The notes below the pieces were generated by a model. The model was given only the letters and a program-made list of their open reading frames with translations, was not told where the DNA came from and made no database searches. This document shows positions 36,753-47,677 of a stretch of 64,000 bases of DNA, piece after piece. The position numbers and the translations under genes are program-made. Where the stretch lies: assembly GCF_035222375.1 (NCBI RefSeq), contig NW_026946363.1:7378001-7442000 (forward strand), written 5' to 3'. This stretch comes from Podospora pseudocomata (taxonomy: Eukaryota > Ascomycota > Sordariomycetes > Sordariales > Podosporaceae). Positions within the stretch are counted from its first letter, which is position 1; each line of letters starts with the position of its first letter.

Positions 36753-37816
36753 TCACTGGGCCAAAGCATACATGGCCTGCGCGAGCTCCTCCGGGCTTCT
36801 CTTCCTCAAGAAATCCTCCCAACTCTCAGCCTTGATCTCGCGGTACTTGTCATTGTCGGTCTCGGGGCCGACCAATGTCTGCCCGTTGAGCCAGTAGTAC
36901 TGGTAGAACCTGTCGCTCAGTCAGCAAGAGTTTTCCCCTTAAAACAAAGTAAACACTCACATCCTCATGTAGGCAAAGAAACCAGCCGGGTTCTCCGCCC
37001 TAGTCTTGTGCATCAAAACCTTGAGCTCCTCCAGCGAGCCCTGCCTCTCCAGCGCAGGCTTGAACCCGTACACCTTCTCAAACAGCTCAACGATCTCGTT
37101 AAGCGTCTTGCGATCACCGATGACTGTCCTCTGTGTTAGCAACCATCTCCAGCCCATTCACATCGATCTCAGTCAAACTCACATCTCTTCACCCCCACCG
37201 CCTCCCGATCCGTCACCACAGCAGCCGTAAACTCAGCAGCATTCTCATAACTCGTCCCCTCCCACACCTCCGTCCCTTCCCCCCAAAACCTGATGCTTTT
37301 GGTTTCCGGGTGCCAAATCCCATAAAACTGGCTCAAGATGGCGTCCATAAACCCCCCGATAAGCACGTGCACCCCTTTGACTCTGCACCCCCCGGCAGCC
37401 TTCTCGTCCAGGTACCCCTTGATCTTGATCATTGGGTCCTTGGGAAACAGCTCCCCCAGCTGGAGCTTGGTGTAATCCAACGACCAATCACTCGCCACAT
37501 AGCGGGTGACAGTACCAGACTCCTCACAGGCGTCGATGAGGGTTTTTTGCCCTTCGATCATGAGGTTATCGTCACCCAAGTAGGCGCAGATGACGACGTC
37601 GCAGCCTGTGACGAAGCGTTTGAGAGCTTCGGTGTCAAACGCCTCGCCTTGGAAGAGCTGGACGCGAGCGGAGGTGGTGAGGGGGGAGGGGAGCTTGGAG
37701 GGGTTGCGGCCATAACCGCGGACTCGGGTGGAGGGGTTGGCAAGAAGCTTGGAGGCGATGAGGCGGCCGAATTTGCCGGTTATGCCTGCTACTCCTACTG
37801 TTAAAGGGGAAGACAT
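36753..37816 (-). CDS. NmrA-like/isoflavone reductase-like NAD(P)-binding protein, 317 aa
   Basis: Exons 37816-37183, 37123-36961 and 36909-36753. Introns are 59 nt (GTGAGT, TGCTAAC branch, GGACAG acceptor) and 51 nt (GTGAGT, CTGAC branch, GACAG acceptor). The first junction was placed by phase, giving KRFIGDRKTLNEI. An N-terminal Rossmann fold (GVAGITGKFGRLIASKLL, residues ~8-25) binds the nucleotide. CDVVICAYLGDDNLM, RYVASDWSLDYT and the GDRKTLNEIVE helix match the atypical short-chain dehydrogenase/NmrA group. Members either reduce small aromatic substrates or sense redox state by NADP binding; which applies here is unknown. It is transcribed divergently from a related but broken NmrA-like gene 394 nt away. 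Confidence 0.9.
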
Positions 37817-38210
37817 TTTGGTGTTTTGATGGGGAAGTGATGATGCAGGATGAGGCGATGGGATGGGATGGGAGGAAGAGTTACCCAGAACGGGACGAAA
37901 GAGGAATCATCTGTTAATATATATCTTAAATTCTACATGACGTCGGTACCCAATTACTCTCAGTTGTTCCTGTCATTGCCTGTGAGTTTCGACGGTCGAT
38001 TTCTAAGCTCTGTGAGATGACCTGAGCGTCGGTGTCCGATGTTTACCGATGATTGCAAATGGGTCCACAAGGGGCTCTCAGGGGTAAGGTTGGGTGACAA
38101 AGCCATGTAAGTGACCTCCATCACCATTGATATATATTCAAGAAGTGCGCATTGCATTTGAGCGAAAGCATCCCATTCAGCTCATGTAATTCTTACTCCA
38201 GACCGTCAAC
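37817..38210. other. Short divergent promoter between two NmrA-like genes
   Basis: 394 bases. TATA-like motifs are seen on both sides (about 37914-37922 and 38138-38146), consistent with a shared bidirectional promoter before one partner decayed. Confidence 0.5.
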
Positions 38211-39135
38211 ATGCCTCCTCGCACCGTCCTCATCACCGGCGCAACGGGCAAACAAGACTCCGCCGTCATCGACGCCCTCCTCTCCCATCCCCTATCCTCC
38301 TCAGACCCCTTCACCGTTCTAGCAGTAACCCGGAACCCTTCCCCCCCCTCTGCCCTGCGCCTCCAAGCCAAATCTCCCTCCACCATCAAACTCGTCTAAG
38401 CCAACCTCGATGACCCCACCACCCTCTTCGCCTCTGCCAAAGCCTCCTCCCCAACAGGCACCATCTGGGGCGTCTTCTCCGTCCAGCCCTTTCCCTCCAA
38501 AAACGAAGTCACTCAAGGAAAATCGCTCGTCGACCACGCCCTCAAAAACAACGTCCGCCACTTTGTTTACAGCAGCGTCGACAGGGGCGGAGACGAACAT
38601 TCTTGGAATAATCCAACGGAGGTCCCTCATTTCAAAAGCAAATGGGAGGTTGAGCAGCACTAGCGGAAGAGCGCGACTAGAACCATGGGCTGGACGATTC
38701 TGGGACCGGTGATATTCATGGATAACCCTCCTCCCGGGTTAGCGGGCAAGGTGTTTATGACTTTGCTGAGGGATACCCTCGGGCGAGATAAGCCGTTGCA
38801 GTGGATTGCCACAAGAGACATCGGCTTCTTTGCTGCGGAGGCGTTCCATAATCCGGAGGAGTGGAATAAAAAGGCGAGGGGGCTGGCGGGGGATGAGTTG
38901 ACTTTTGAGGAGATGAACAGGGTCTTTGAGAGGGTGACTGGTAAGCCGGTGCCGACCACGTGGGGATTGTTGGGAAAAGGATTGAAGACGGTGAGTGAAG
39001 GAATTGGGCTCGTTGGTAGAGTGGCTCGCCCTGGAGGTGTACAGAGCTGATCTACGAAAGGTCAAGGAGGTGAATCCAGGGATGGTGGGCTTGGAGGAGT
39101 GGCTGAGAAAGAGCCCCTTTGTCAAAAGGAAGTAA
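38211..39135 (+). pseudogene. NmrA-like gene with in-frame stops
   Basis: One continuous frame from ATG 38211 reads as an NmrA-like protein: VLITGATGKQDSAVIDALL, then LDDPTTLFASAK, GVFSVQPF, NVRHFVYSSVDRGG, KWEVEQH, MGWTILGPVIFMDN, LQWIATRDIGFFAAEAF. It is interrupted by TAA at 38397-38399 (residue 63) and TAG at 38661-38663 (residue 151). Both could come from CAA or CAG by C-to-T change at CpA, the pattern of repeat-induced point mutation, but the original codons are not known. The frame ends at TGA 39050. A family-like tail (PGMVGLEEWLRKSPFVKR) lies in another frame ending at 39135, suggesting a third change. No introns bridge the stops. The rest is well preserved, so the loss looks recent. 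Confidence 0.82.
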
Positions 39136-39373
39136 GTAGCGGAGGGTGGTTATATATATCGTGCCCTCAGGGTCAACATGTTGGGAACTTGCAATATAAT
39201 CTGAAAAGCACGTTAGAAATCGATGTTGAATACTGCATAATCCTTGCAAAATGAACATACCAGACTCGAACGACCACTCGATGTAGGCCCGACCCTCCAA
39301 CGACTCGCCGCATCGTGATGGACAATCTTTCTTTCTGGCTCAGGAAACGTCTTTTCTATGATGCTTAAGCGTC

Positions 39374-41388
39374 CTACCCCATAGCCGTATCCCCAACCTC
39401 CAGTCTCTCCAGCTCGTGACCAAGCTGACCAGCCAGCATTCTTGCCACCGGGTGTGTCTGACTGAACCTTTGCAACATGTCAAAGAGATAAACAACATTG
39501 GCCCTGCTGCCCTCAAAGCGGGTAAGCGCAAAGTCTTCAAGAAACACCAGCGATGCAATGTACGTTGCGTAGCCCTGGATCGGGTTCTTCAGTGCCTCGG
39601 TCAAGTCCTCCTCTCTGATTGATCGGATGATGGCGATGACTTGCGCAGCTGCAGCAAGCAAGTTGCTCCGGCCCTGCGCCTTAACAAAGCTTGCCTCAGT
39701 CCCCCGCCCTCCATCTTCGGCTGCTTTGCGTATTGCGGTCTTGTGAAGGCACATCAAGGCGGTGTGTATCAGGACGTGGATATAGATAGTATCTTGACAC
39801 CCAATACTGGCAGGGAGGCGGAGATCTCGGGGCAAGCTGATGAGGAGGGCAAGCAGATCATTGCCAACGTCTTGCTGTCGAGCCCAATAAGATTCTAGGT
39901 TGTGCTCGGCCTGCGCCTCTGGCCGAGACTCGGTAGTCTCCAAGTCAACAGCTCGATAAAAGAGATGAGCTGCGAGAGCACGTGCTCCCAGACGCGAAAC
40001 GGGTGGTGACCTCTCTCGCAATGCCTGGTGTAAAGTGTTTGTGTGTTCTTGAGGCGTCTCTTCGCCACCGCTCGTGAAGGCTTCCTCTGGTTTAGGAAGC
40101 AGCGTGTGCACCATCCGGTCGTCAATAATGGAAGGCAGCGCTGAGGTTGCGAAAACCAACCGATCTGCAGAGTAAATCACCCACCAGGTCCTGCGACGCT
40201 CCTCCATCTCAATCCAGTCGAGGTTTCGCGAAGACGGCGGCTCAAGATGAGACTGAAACAGAGATGGTGGCTGTGGGCATCTGTCGAGTTGGTGCAGATT
40301 CAGGATCTGCGCGATCCTGATGCTCTTCCCCAGGCTGAGGGAAGCGCGAGAAAACAGTGTGCTTTGAGCCTCGAAGCTGGCCATGAGCACCCAGCATTGG
40401 GCATGAGCTAACATGAATGCATTTGGTTCCTTGCCTTCTGTTAGTTGGGGAGTTCCACGGCCGAGATGCAGGTAAAGCTGACCTTGGCTTCATCCTGCTC
40501 GGCAAGTTTGCGAGCACGACGGTACAGAGACATGGCTAGGGAGGCATATGAAGGGTCGGTGCTCGCTCCAGTTGCCATGATCACCAATTGGAGGAACAAA
40601 GGTGGCTGACGAGAAGGAACATCTGATCGCAAGGATTCTAAGTAGCGAGAAGGGTGTATCATCGGGGAACAGTGATAGCCATTTTTGAAGTATAAAGTGG
40701 TACTGTAGGCTAGGTTGTTAGCCATTTGGATCACATCTGGCACTACAAGAGATGCGCAGCACTGACAGTTCCTCAATCAAGTCGCGTGACAATGGGGCAT
40801 CGTCTAGCTCCGTAAGTTCCAGTTCGCTATTGGCAAGCCAGTCAGCCAGCTGTTGACGTTGGTGACTTCGAGGCTCTCCAACATCTCGTCCTTCCTGAAT
40901 CGTAGCCTCGCTCAACCATGATTGGTCCGCACTTGACGCCACGGGGGAAGAATAGACGACATTCGACGAGACGGCTATTCTGACCGTCTGCGGTGAATTG
41001 CACCGGTCTGCATCAGCCGAATGTCCGATTGTTCTGAGCTGGTCCTCGAGTTGGACTGGTGTGCGCGATGGCGGTTGTTAACACAATGGTTCGGAGAGGT
41101 CGCATTGTCCGACAATGTCCGATGAGAGGCTCACTTACACAATTTAGCTTCCAGATCGCGAACCTGCTTCCGCTTGCCCTGGCCTGACTTTCTGGAACTT
41201 GGATAAACGCAATCATTACGCAGGCTCGTACATCGACGGCAAACTGGTAGGTTCCGGTCACATTTTTGCTTTCTATCGCGACACGATGTGCATGATAGCC
41301 GGGCCAAAGAAGTTGTGGATGTTGGGATCGCTGTGTCGGTAGGATGCTCAGAGTCGTCCATGAGCATCGACGCAGCAGCGGAACCCAT
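39374..41388 (-). CDS. Zn2Cys6 fungal transcription factor, 604 aa
   Basis: Exons 41388-41139, 41055-40767, 40702-40483 and 40429-39374. Introns of 83, 64 and 53 nt have GTAAGT, GTCAGT and GTCAGC donors. The third acceptor (GGCAAG) was chosen because it alone keeps phase. The zinc cluster is complete: Cys33, 36, 43, 50, 53 and 60, with spacing C-x2-C-x6-C-x6-C-x2-C-x6-C, followed by a basic linker (RKSGQGKRKQ) and a short coiled coil (LEAKLFQLEDQL). The middle homology region starts at IEELTTLYFKNGYHCSPMIHPSRYL and continues through AHAQCWVLMASFEAQ, SLGKSIRIAQILNLHQLD and ERRRTWWVIYSADR. This is the classic fungal_trans arrangement of a nuclear regulator. The neighbouring NmrA-like gene and pseudogene are possible targets by proximity only. 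Confidence 0.92.
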
Positions 41389-42043
41389 CGGACTTTCCCA
41401 GATGATTTACATATACGTGACCTCCTGGAGCAGTCGGCACTCGAAATTTCCGGCGATGACAATGGCAGACGATCGCAAGACTACAAAAGGAGTGCCTGAA
41501 CAATAATTGTCGGCGTCTCGGGACGTTTGTCAGCAAGCACAGACCAAACTGCCGAGGAGCCTGCCTTAACCCTAACCTGAATTCTTTGTACGTTTTTGAA
41601 AACCACTGGGAGAAGGAAAGCAATGATGGCATGGTATTTTGAACCGACTATTTCCTCATGTTTTTGTGTGCTTTCCGTATCTTTTTATTTGCATATGTAG
41701 TCTGGGAGGAAAGAAGGGTGGGAAGGGCCCATCTAGACTTTATGGCCTCCTCGGATACTTGATTCCTGTGGCTTTGAGGTTGTGGAAAGGCATCAACAGA
41801 AGTCCAAGACCCTTCAAAAGAAATTACGGCCTTGGAAGACATCTGAAAGACGACTCGGGGCTGTTGTCTCCTGTCCTTGGGGAAACCGGCTGGTCCCTGG
41901 ATGAGGAAGATGGATATTGAGATAAGATGCAGCATGTCAGGGGTCCAATGCGGGGCAGAGCGCGGGGCATGTTTTCCATCTGACGCCCCAAACACAGACA
42001 ACTTGACTCTCGACAAAAACCCACAACAACCAACGACCTCACC
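41389..42043. other. Divergent promoter region
   Basis: 655 bases between the Zn2Cys6 factor and the DcpS gene. No gene seen. Confidence 0.6.
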
Positions 42044-43110
42044 ATGTCCACACAAGCAGAGACCAAAGCCAAAGCCGAGGCACTCGTGCCAAAGTTCAAG
42101 TTCGAAAAGCTTCTGAATCAAGGTGTGTGCTTCGTATTACTCTCTACCATATTCACTTCCGCTATTCAACCACGTCCTAACCACCCACAACCTCAGACCA
42201 AGCAGGCCGCCGAACCTCCCTCCTCGGCACAATCGACTCTCTCCCCGCCCTCCTCATCCTCGAGCGTGCCCCCTTCCCATCCTCCCCCGATTACCTCGCC
42301 TCAGTCCCGACCACCCTCCAAACTCTCAAGAACCTAGGTGCTAATGACATCTACCATTGGTACCTCGCCAATTCCTCATCCCAGAACCCATCCGACGAGA
42401 CGGCCGACCTCAAGATCAACCTCATCCACCCCTGCACCGAAAAGCACATCAAGAAATACTCCAAACAGGGCGTCCGCCTCGTCTCCGAAACACCGCAAAT
42501 CTACCTCGAGCGTGTCAGGCCGTACATGCAAGCCCAGCGCGACGCCAGCCGTCTGAACTGGGTGTTCAATATTGTTGAAGGGAGGACCGAGGTCGAGGAT
42601 GTCATCTACCGCACACCGTTCGATGCTGCTTCCCTCAACGAAGAAGGGTTCTTGTTGCTGCCCGACCTGAACTGGGACCGCCAGACCCTCGATGCGCTGC
42701 ACTTGCTGGGTCTGGTGGAGAGAAGAGACATTTGGTCCTTGCGCGACCTGAAAAAGAAACACATCCCTTGGCTGAACCACATGAAGGAGAAGTTCATCGA
42801 GGCAACGACAAAGGTGTACCCATCCATCGAGGCTGACCAGCTGAAACTCTATGTCCACTACCAGCCCACATATTACCACTTTCATATTCACATTGTGCAC
42901 GTGCAGCTCGAGGCGGGCGCCACGCAGGCGACGGGTAAGGCGGTTGGATTAGATAGCATTATATCGCAGTTGGAGACGATGGGTGGCGGGGACGAAGCGG
43001 GCATGGACCGGGCTACAATGAGCTACACTCTGGGCGAGGCCAGCGATCTGTGGGTCGAGGTGTTCGAGCCGCTCAAGCGCGCCGGTGGTAAAGCTTCTCA
43101 ATCGCAATGA
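42044..43110 (+). CDS. dcs1: Scavenger mRNA-decapping enzyme DcpS/Dcs1, 330 aa
   Basis: Exons 42044-42122 and 42197-43110, with a 74-nt intron (GTGTGT donor, CTAAC branch, CTCAG acceptor). The start ACCATGTCC has a strong context. The N-terminal swapped-dimer domain includes FKFEKLLNQ and LLGTIDSLPALLILERAPF. The central segment has WVFNIVEGRTEVEDVIY and the family's LLPDLNWD. The HIT motif is HFHIHIVHV (His254, 256, 258 and 261, the middle one catalytic). The enzyme hydrolyses m7GpppN left after 3'-5' mRNA decay, producing m7GMP. The last 38 nt of the coding sequence overlap the coding end of the convergent GILT-like gene. Confidence 0.94.
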
Positions 43111-44096
43111 CGAGGTCATTGACGCTGGAGCCGTGGGGGCATTCCTTCCACTGGCCGTTATCGCGGACGCAGTAGATCTCCTCGTTGAGGCGGACGGTGC
43201 AGCTCTTGGTCACGCCGGCCGCCGAGGTTCTCCTGACGCTGCTTCTGAGCATACCCATCCCATAGGCGCCATCATCCTTGGTGGCGCACTCATTGAGCTT
43301 GTCAAAGTCGATGGCATGCTCGAGGGCGCAGTCCTCGATCAAACCACGCTGGGGGATGTGGCGGTAGTCCTTGGTTAAGCACATGACGAACCCGAGATAG
43401 GTCTTGGGGTCTGGGTAAAGGCTTTGGGCGCAGAGCTCAATGATGTTGCCGAGGCCTGGAGACATTGCCTGTTAGTCTTTGGCGCGCTAGATGTTTAGCA
43501 CAAGGGTAAACCTACACTCCTCTGCGCCATGCTTGCAAGCCACTCCGTCATCGTGTTCGGTTGGTCTGTGGTACACTGTGTCAGGGTCTGTCCATCAAGG
43601 TGCGCATGCCACAAACGGTGAGGCAAATAGGGGGGGGGGGAGGTGTAGCGTACCGGCCGATGAACGAGAGGGTAAAGTTGACCTTGTCGAGAGTCTTTTG
43701 CATGACGGGGAGAACGAGGTCGCGGAGGCAGTCCTATACCGGAGACAAGGGGTTAGCCGCTGAGCTGAGTTTCCACGTCGGCATCAGAGCAAACAATACC
43801 TTCGCATCAGGGCACTTGGACATGATATGCGCCTCAAGGGGAACCAACCCCCTTTTGACGCTAGGCTCCACCATCTTGATCACCGTCTCAGGCGCCGAGG
43901 GTTGCTGAGCGGCATGGTGATGGGCGGTGTATGAGTGAAGCGGGTGGTTTGGGTTCTGCTGGAAGAAGCAGTAGATGAATCCGACAACAACAAGATATGC
44001 GACAGCGAGGAGGAAGCGTCCTGGGCTGAGGCCGCGACGCGGTGGGATGAGCGGCATTCCGGGGTTGCCAACGGGGTATTTCTCGTCCATCCCCAT
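43073..44096 (-). CDS. GILT-like thiol reductase, type II membrane protein, 269 aa
   Basis: Exons 44096-43800, 43733-43654, 43565-43516 and 43455-43073. Introns of 66, 88 and 60 nt carry GGCTAAC and GACTAAC branches; the 88-nt intron contains a run of about 11 C on the coding strand. The start is the first ATG (MGMDEKYPV). A short cytosolic segment and one membrane anchor (about residues 28-46) place the rest in the lumen. The GILT domain has SKCPDAKDC (Cys95, Cys101) where animal GILT has CxxC, then HGAEECLGN, CLTKDY, a Cys at LIEDCALEH and CTVRLNEEIYCVRD. Function by family is reduction of protein disulfides in an acidic compartment; with C-x5-C instead of CxxC, activity should not be assumed. 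Confidence 0.88.
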
Positions 44097-45093
44097 CTTT
44101 GGTGGTGATATTGATGAGATGAGGTATACAAAAAGATGCAAGATAACGGATATGGTTGCAGGTGATTTGGGTTGCGGCGCAGTGCTGGCTGGTGGTTGTC
44201 TTGGCTGAGGATGCGAGGGGAGAAGAAGAAAACTGGACTGGACGCCAAGTGCCAAGGTTGGGGTTTTTGGAGAGCTAGTGATGTGGGGTGGTTTAGCTGT
44301 TGAGACTTGCAGTTGTCAGTCAGTCAAGACGGGATGTTCTGGTTGATGGAAGTGCTTGACATCAAGATACTGGAGAGATACCACCAACCCGAGTCGCATC
44401 ACGAAGCTAGGTATCCGGAAGTCTGGAGGCTGACACGGGACAATGGAGCTCAATCATGTGAACCAGCGGACGTGGATCCGGCAAACTCCCCTTTCCCACG
44501 GGCGGCATCCCAGCGTTCCACATCTCTCCACTTGCTCTGATAGTCCATCAACTCCACAAACGCCTGTGGAACATCTATTTGCGAAATATAAGATACCTTC
44601 ATTCGATCGATATAATGAAGAATTTCAAAATAACAATTCGTAGAGGCTTCGCGCTTTCCCAGCGGCTTGACAGTTCGAAATCCATGTGTGGGGATCACTA
44701 TTCCATAACTTGGTGAAGCAACTTCACCGGCTGCTTGCGGCTTAAGGATATCAGATGGCAGACTATTTAGTCGTGATATCGTTGGGGATCATATCCTCGA
44801 TCCTTTTACATTTAATAACCATTGGAGTTGACAATTTTCATCTTAGCTACTGCCGATATATCACTTTTAAGATATCCCCAGAGGTTAAGGGGTGGTTGAG
44901 AGTTTGTTCATAATACTACAGGGTTAGGGTTTCTATCCCCTAGTCTTCACCCCTTTTCAGTGACAGTGACTCACTTACAACTCCTCATCCAGTCTCCAAT
45001 AAATAGTCCCATTGCAACTCTCATCGATGAAGATATTTTTGATCTTCAAATAAACATATTTATTATCAAACTTTATATCACAAGCCAGTTACG
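44097..45093. other. Intergenic, AT-rich on the right
   Basis: 1 kb between divergent genes. From about 44720 to 45080 it is clearly more AT-rich, with several GATATC-like words. No gene or recognisable element seen. Confidence 0.55.
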
Positions 45094-45730
45094 ATGTCCC
45101 CCTCCCGCAAGCTCATCTCCTCCGGCTCCCAGTTCGAGGCTCGGATCGGGTACTCCCGAGCTGTAGTCCAGGGTGACATGGTTTTTGTATCTGGATGTAC
45201 TGGGTAAGATAGGTTTGCTTTTTGTAGTACAGCATCTTTGTCACATTAACACATCACCACATTACCACATTACTACATCAACACCCACATTCTCACATTA
45301 CCCCATCAACACATTACCACTTTTACCATTTCACCTACCTCCCTGTCTAAACTTTTCACCGTTCACATACTAACCACGGCATGTCATCAGCTACGACTAC
45401 AAAACAGGCCTCATCTCCCCCAACGTCGCCGACCAAGCAGAGCAAACCTTTCAAAACATCGCCGCTGCCTTGGCCGAAGCAGGCGCTGGGATGCAGGATG
45501 TTGTGAGAGTGAGATACATCCTGCCAGACAGGAAAGACTTTGAAAGCACCTGGTTGGTCTTGCAATTCCCTTCTTGGAAACTGCAGAGGTTAAGCAACTG
45601 ACAGAAAAGCAGGCCTGTGCTCCAAAAGTGGCTGGGCAATGTGAGACCTGCCGCTACCATGATCCAGGCTGGGTTGATGGAGGAGGCGATGAAGATTGAA
45701 GTTGAAGTCACCGCCAAAGTGGACAGGTAA
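45094..45730 (+). CDS. RidA (YjgF/YER057c/UK114) family protein, 129 aa
   Basis: Exons 45094-45203, 45391-45552 and 45613-45730. The introns are 187 nt (GTAAGA...CATCAG) and 60 nt (GTTGGT...AAGCAG). The fold's landmarks are present: GYSRAVVQGDMVFVSGCTGYD, the QAEQTFQNIAAALAEAGAG helix, VVRVRYILPDRKDFE, and RPAATMIQAGLMEEAMKIEVEVTAKV, where the family's catalytic Arg lies in the RPAAT segment. RidA enzymes hydrolyse reactive enamine/imine intermediates from PLP enzymes and so protect amino-acid metabolism. Length is normal. No presequence is seen, so the cytosol is likely. Confidence 0.93.
45240..45340 (+). repeat. CACATTAC-type short repeats in RidA intron 1
   Basis: Imperfect tandem copies of an 8-16 bp unit related to CACATTACCACATCA occupy about half of the unusually long first intron. 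Confidence 0.7.
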
Positions 45731-45851
45731 AGACGTTGCTAGCAGAGCGCATTAAACCAAAAGAATTACGGAAAAGTCCATGCCCAAGTCCATCCGAAAA
45801 CTCCAAGCTCTTTCCTACAAATGGGTATCGTCATTACATCTGTCATTACCA

Positions 45852-47255
45852 TTACTTGGGAACCCCCTTACCCGGCGCGTCAACGACCACCACCAGTTCC
45901 CCGTTACCCCCCTGGCCAGCCACCGTCCCGTCCCCGGCCCTCTCATTCTGCAAGACCTCCTCCACCACTCGCTCTCCACTGACTGCCTCCCCGTCCGCCT
46001 CCCCTTCCTTCTTCTCCCCCTCCGCCTCCCCTTCCTTCTTCTCCCCCTCCCCCTCAGCCTCTTCTTTCTCCTTCTTCTCCCTCTCCTCTCTGCCTCGTTT
46101 ATGACAATACCACAGCACAAACAGCAACAGGAAAACAGCCACGCTCCACAACGCGCTTGTTCCCGCCAACATGGGAAACTTGGTCTTGAGCGCATTCAAG
46201 ATGGCCTTGAGCATGGTCTTGATCAACGCTGGGGTGAGCGCCAAATCACTCAGGTTCTTTGGCATAAAGAACTTGGCTGCCCCCTTCAGCCCCTCGTCAG
46301 CATTAATCTTGGATTTATCCAGCCCCTGCGCTTCCGCGGCCATGGCTAGAATTTCCGGGGCAAGGCTAGAGGTGAGCTTCTTGGGAAGCTGAGTCACTAG
46401 CTTCTGGAGAGACGAAGGCAGCTTCTCAAAGGTCTTGGTGAGGATGTCATTCCGGCCGTCGAGGAGGGAGACAAGGTCGTCAACTGCTGTGGGGACACCG
46501 TTGGCGAGATCCTTGAGAATTTGGACAAACGGCCGAACCAGTAGGTCTTTTGCGTCTGAAGAGATGGAGCCCGAAGACGACAGGTTGAGCTTGTCTAACA
46601 AGCGAGAGAGGTCGGCCCATTCCTTCTCGGCCGATTCCGGCTTGGTTGTGCCCTCGGTCGCGGGAACGGCGAGGTTGTCCGGGGTTGACAAACCCTGCTT
46701 CTTGGAGCGCGTGAACATGCGGGACAGGCGCGATGGCTTCTTCTCCTTCGACTTGGTGTTCTGGTTATCCTTTCCATCAGCCTTTGTATCTGGCGCGTCG
46801 ATAACAATCTCCTCTGGCCCAGAAGGAGACTCTTGTTCTGGCGCCTTGGGTATCGTTGCCAGCTCGGTATTCTTGTCCTTCAACACCAGAGCCGTATCGT
46901 TGGGGTTGGAGGCCGAGCTGGCGCCGAACAGCTGGAACGTCTCGCTCTTGTCATCCCAATCCCACGTCAACTCGGGGGTTTTCGATCGAGGCGGCAGCGC
47001 CGGCCGAGGTCCCTCTTCCTCCTCCGCGTCAAAGCCAGTGCGCGCAACGAGTCGCTCGAGAAACTGCTCATCCTCGTCGTCGAGGATGGGAGCCACTGGG
47101 ATTCGCTTGCCGTTGTCGTCGGATGAAAGCGACGATACTGAAACCCGGGGAGCGGCCGATGGCGTTAAGACGACTTTCGCGTTGCCATCACCACCCTCCT
47201 CGGCCTTCTTCTCCTTCTCCTTTGACTTTTGCCTCCATGGAAAATGCGGAGCCAT
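45852..47255 (-). CDS. Hypothetical fungal membrane protein with acidic tail, 467 aa
   Basis: One frame; ATG 47255 (MAPHFPWRQKSKEK) is the first methionine. The N-terminal half is charged and disordered, with a basic patch (RLSRMFTRSKKQ). The middle (about residues 260-400) is helical: LSRLLDKLNLS, FVQILKDLANGVPTAVDDLVSLLDGRND and SLQKLVTQLPKKLTSSLAPEILAMAAE. One membrane helix (SALWSVAVFLLLFVLWYC) is followed by a lysine/glutamate tail with tandem EGEKKEGEA units. No domain is recognised; it looks like a conserved filamentous-fungal orphan. The tail-repeat count probably varies. Confidence 0.78.
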   Translation of the reverse strand: MAPHFPWRQKSKEKEKKAEEGGDGNAKVVLTPSAAPRVSVSSLSSDDNGKRIPVAPILDDEDEQFLERLVARTGFDAEEEEGPRPALPPRSKTPELTWDWDDKSETFQLFGASSASNPNDTALVLKDKNTELATIPKAPEQESPSGPEEIVIDAPDTKADGKDNQNTKSKEKKPSRLSRMFTRSKKQGLSTPDNLAVPATEGTTKPESAEKEWADLSRLLDKLNLSSSGSISSDAKDLLVRPFVQILKDLANGVPTAVDDLVSLLDGRNDILTKTFEKLPSSLQKLVTQLPKKLTSSLAPEILAMAAEAQGLDKSKINADEGLKGAAKFFMPKNLSDLALTPALIKTMLKAILNALKTKFPMLAGTSALWSVAVFLLLFVLWYCHKRGREEREKKEKEEAEGEGEKKEGEAEGEKKEGEADGEAVSGERVVEEVLQNERAGDGTVAGQGGNGELVVVVDAPGKGVPK

Positions 47256-47677
47256 GTGTGCGGTTGCGTGTACGTGGTGAGTTGCACTGGGATGACGTCT
47301 TGGCGTCAGTGGTGAGGGGGGGGTTGGAGGGGAAGCTTTGGTGCCCGTGCTGTTGCGTTTGCTCGTACTCGGCTGAGGAAAGGCGGGGGGGAAAAAGATG
47401 GTGGATGTACGCGGCTCCGGGTTGAAACGCTTCACATGCAGATTCGAGATCAGATGAACTCGAGCTGCTGCAGTTGACGTCTGGGTTTATTTCCAGGTCT
47501 TTCCAAGCTTCCGGTTTCACTATAGGTAGGGGGTTTGTTAGAGTCGGCAGGAGGCCGCTTCGGAACCACACCAGCGGGAGATCTCAATCGAGATGTGCAC
47601 AGCCACAGGGTGATGTCATGCAATTGGGTATCATCAAGAATTCTATCTATGTAAAAAAATAAAAATAAAAATAAAAA
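47256..47677. other. Intergenic with an A-rich tandem run
   Basis: 420 bases between two same-strand genes. An (AAAAAT)n-type run at 47653-47677 abuts the nse1 stop codon. Confidence 0.6.

Noticed and set aside
38990-39043. Possible intron (GTGAGT...TACAG) in the NmrA-like pseudogene
   Set aside because: It is 54 nt, a multiple of three, so removing it does not shift the frame and still leads to the TGA at 39048.
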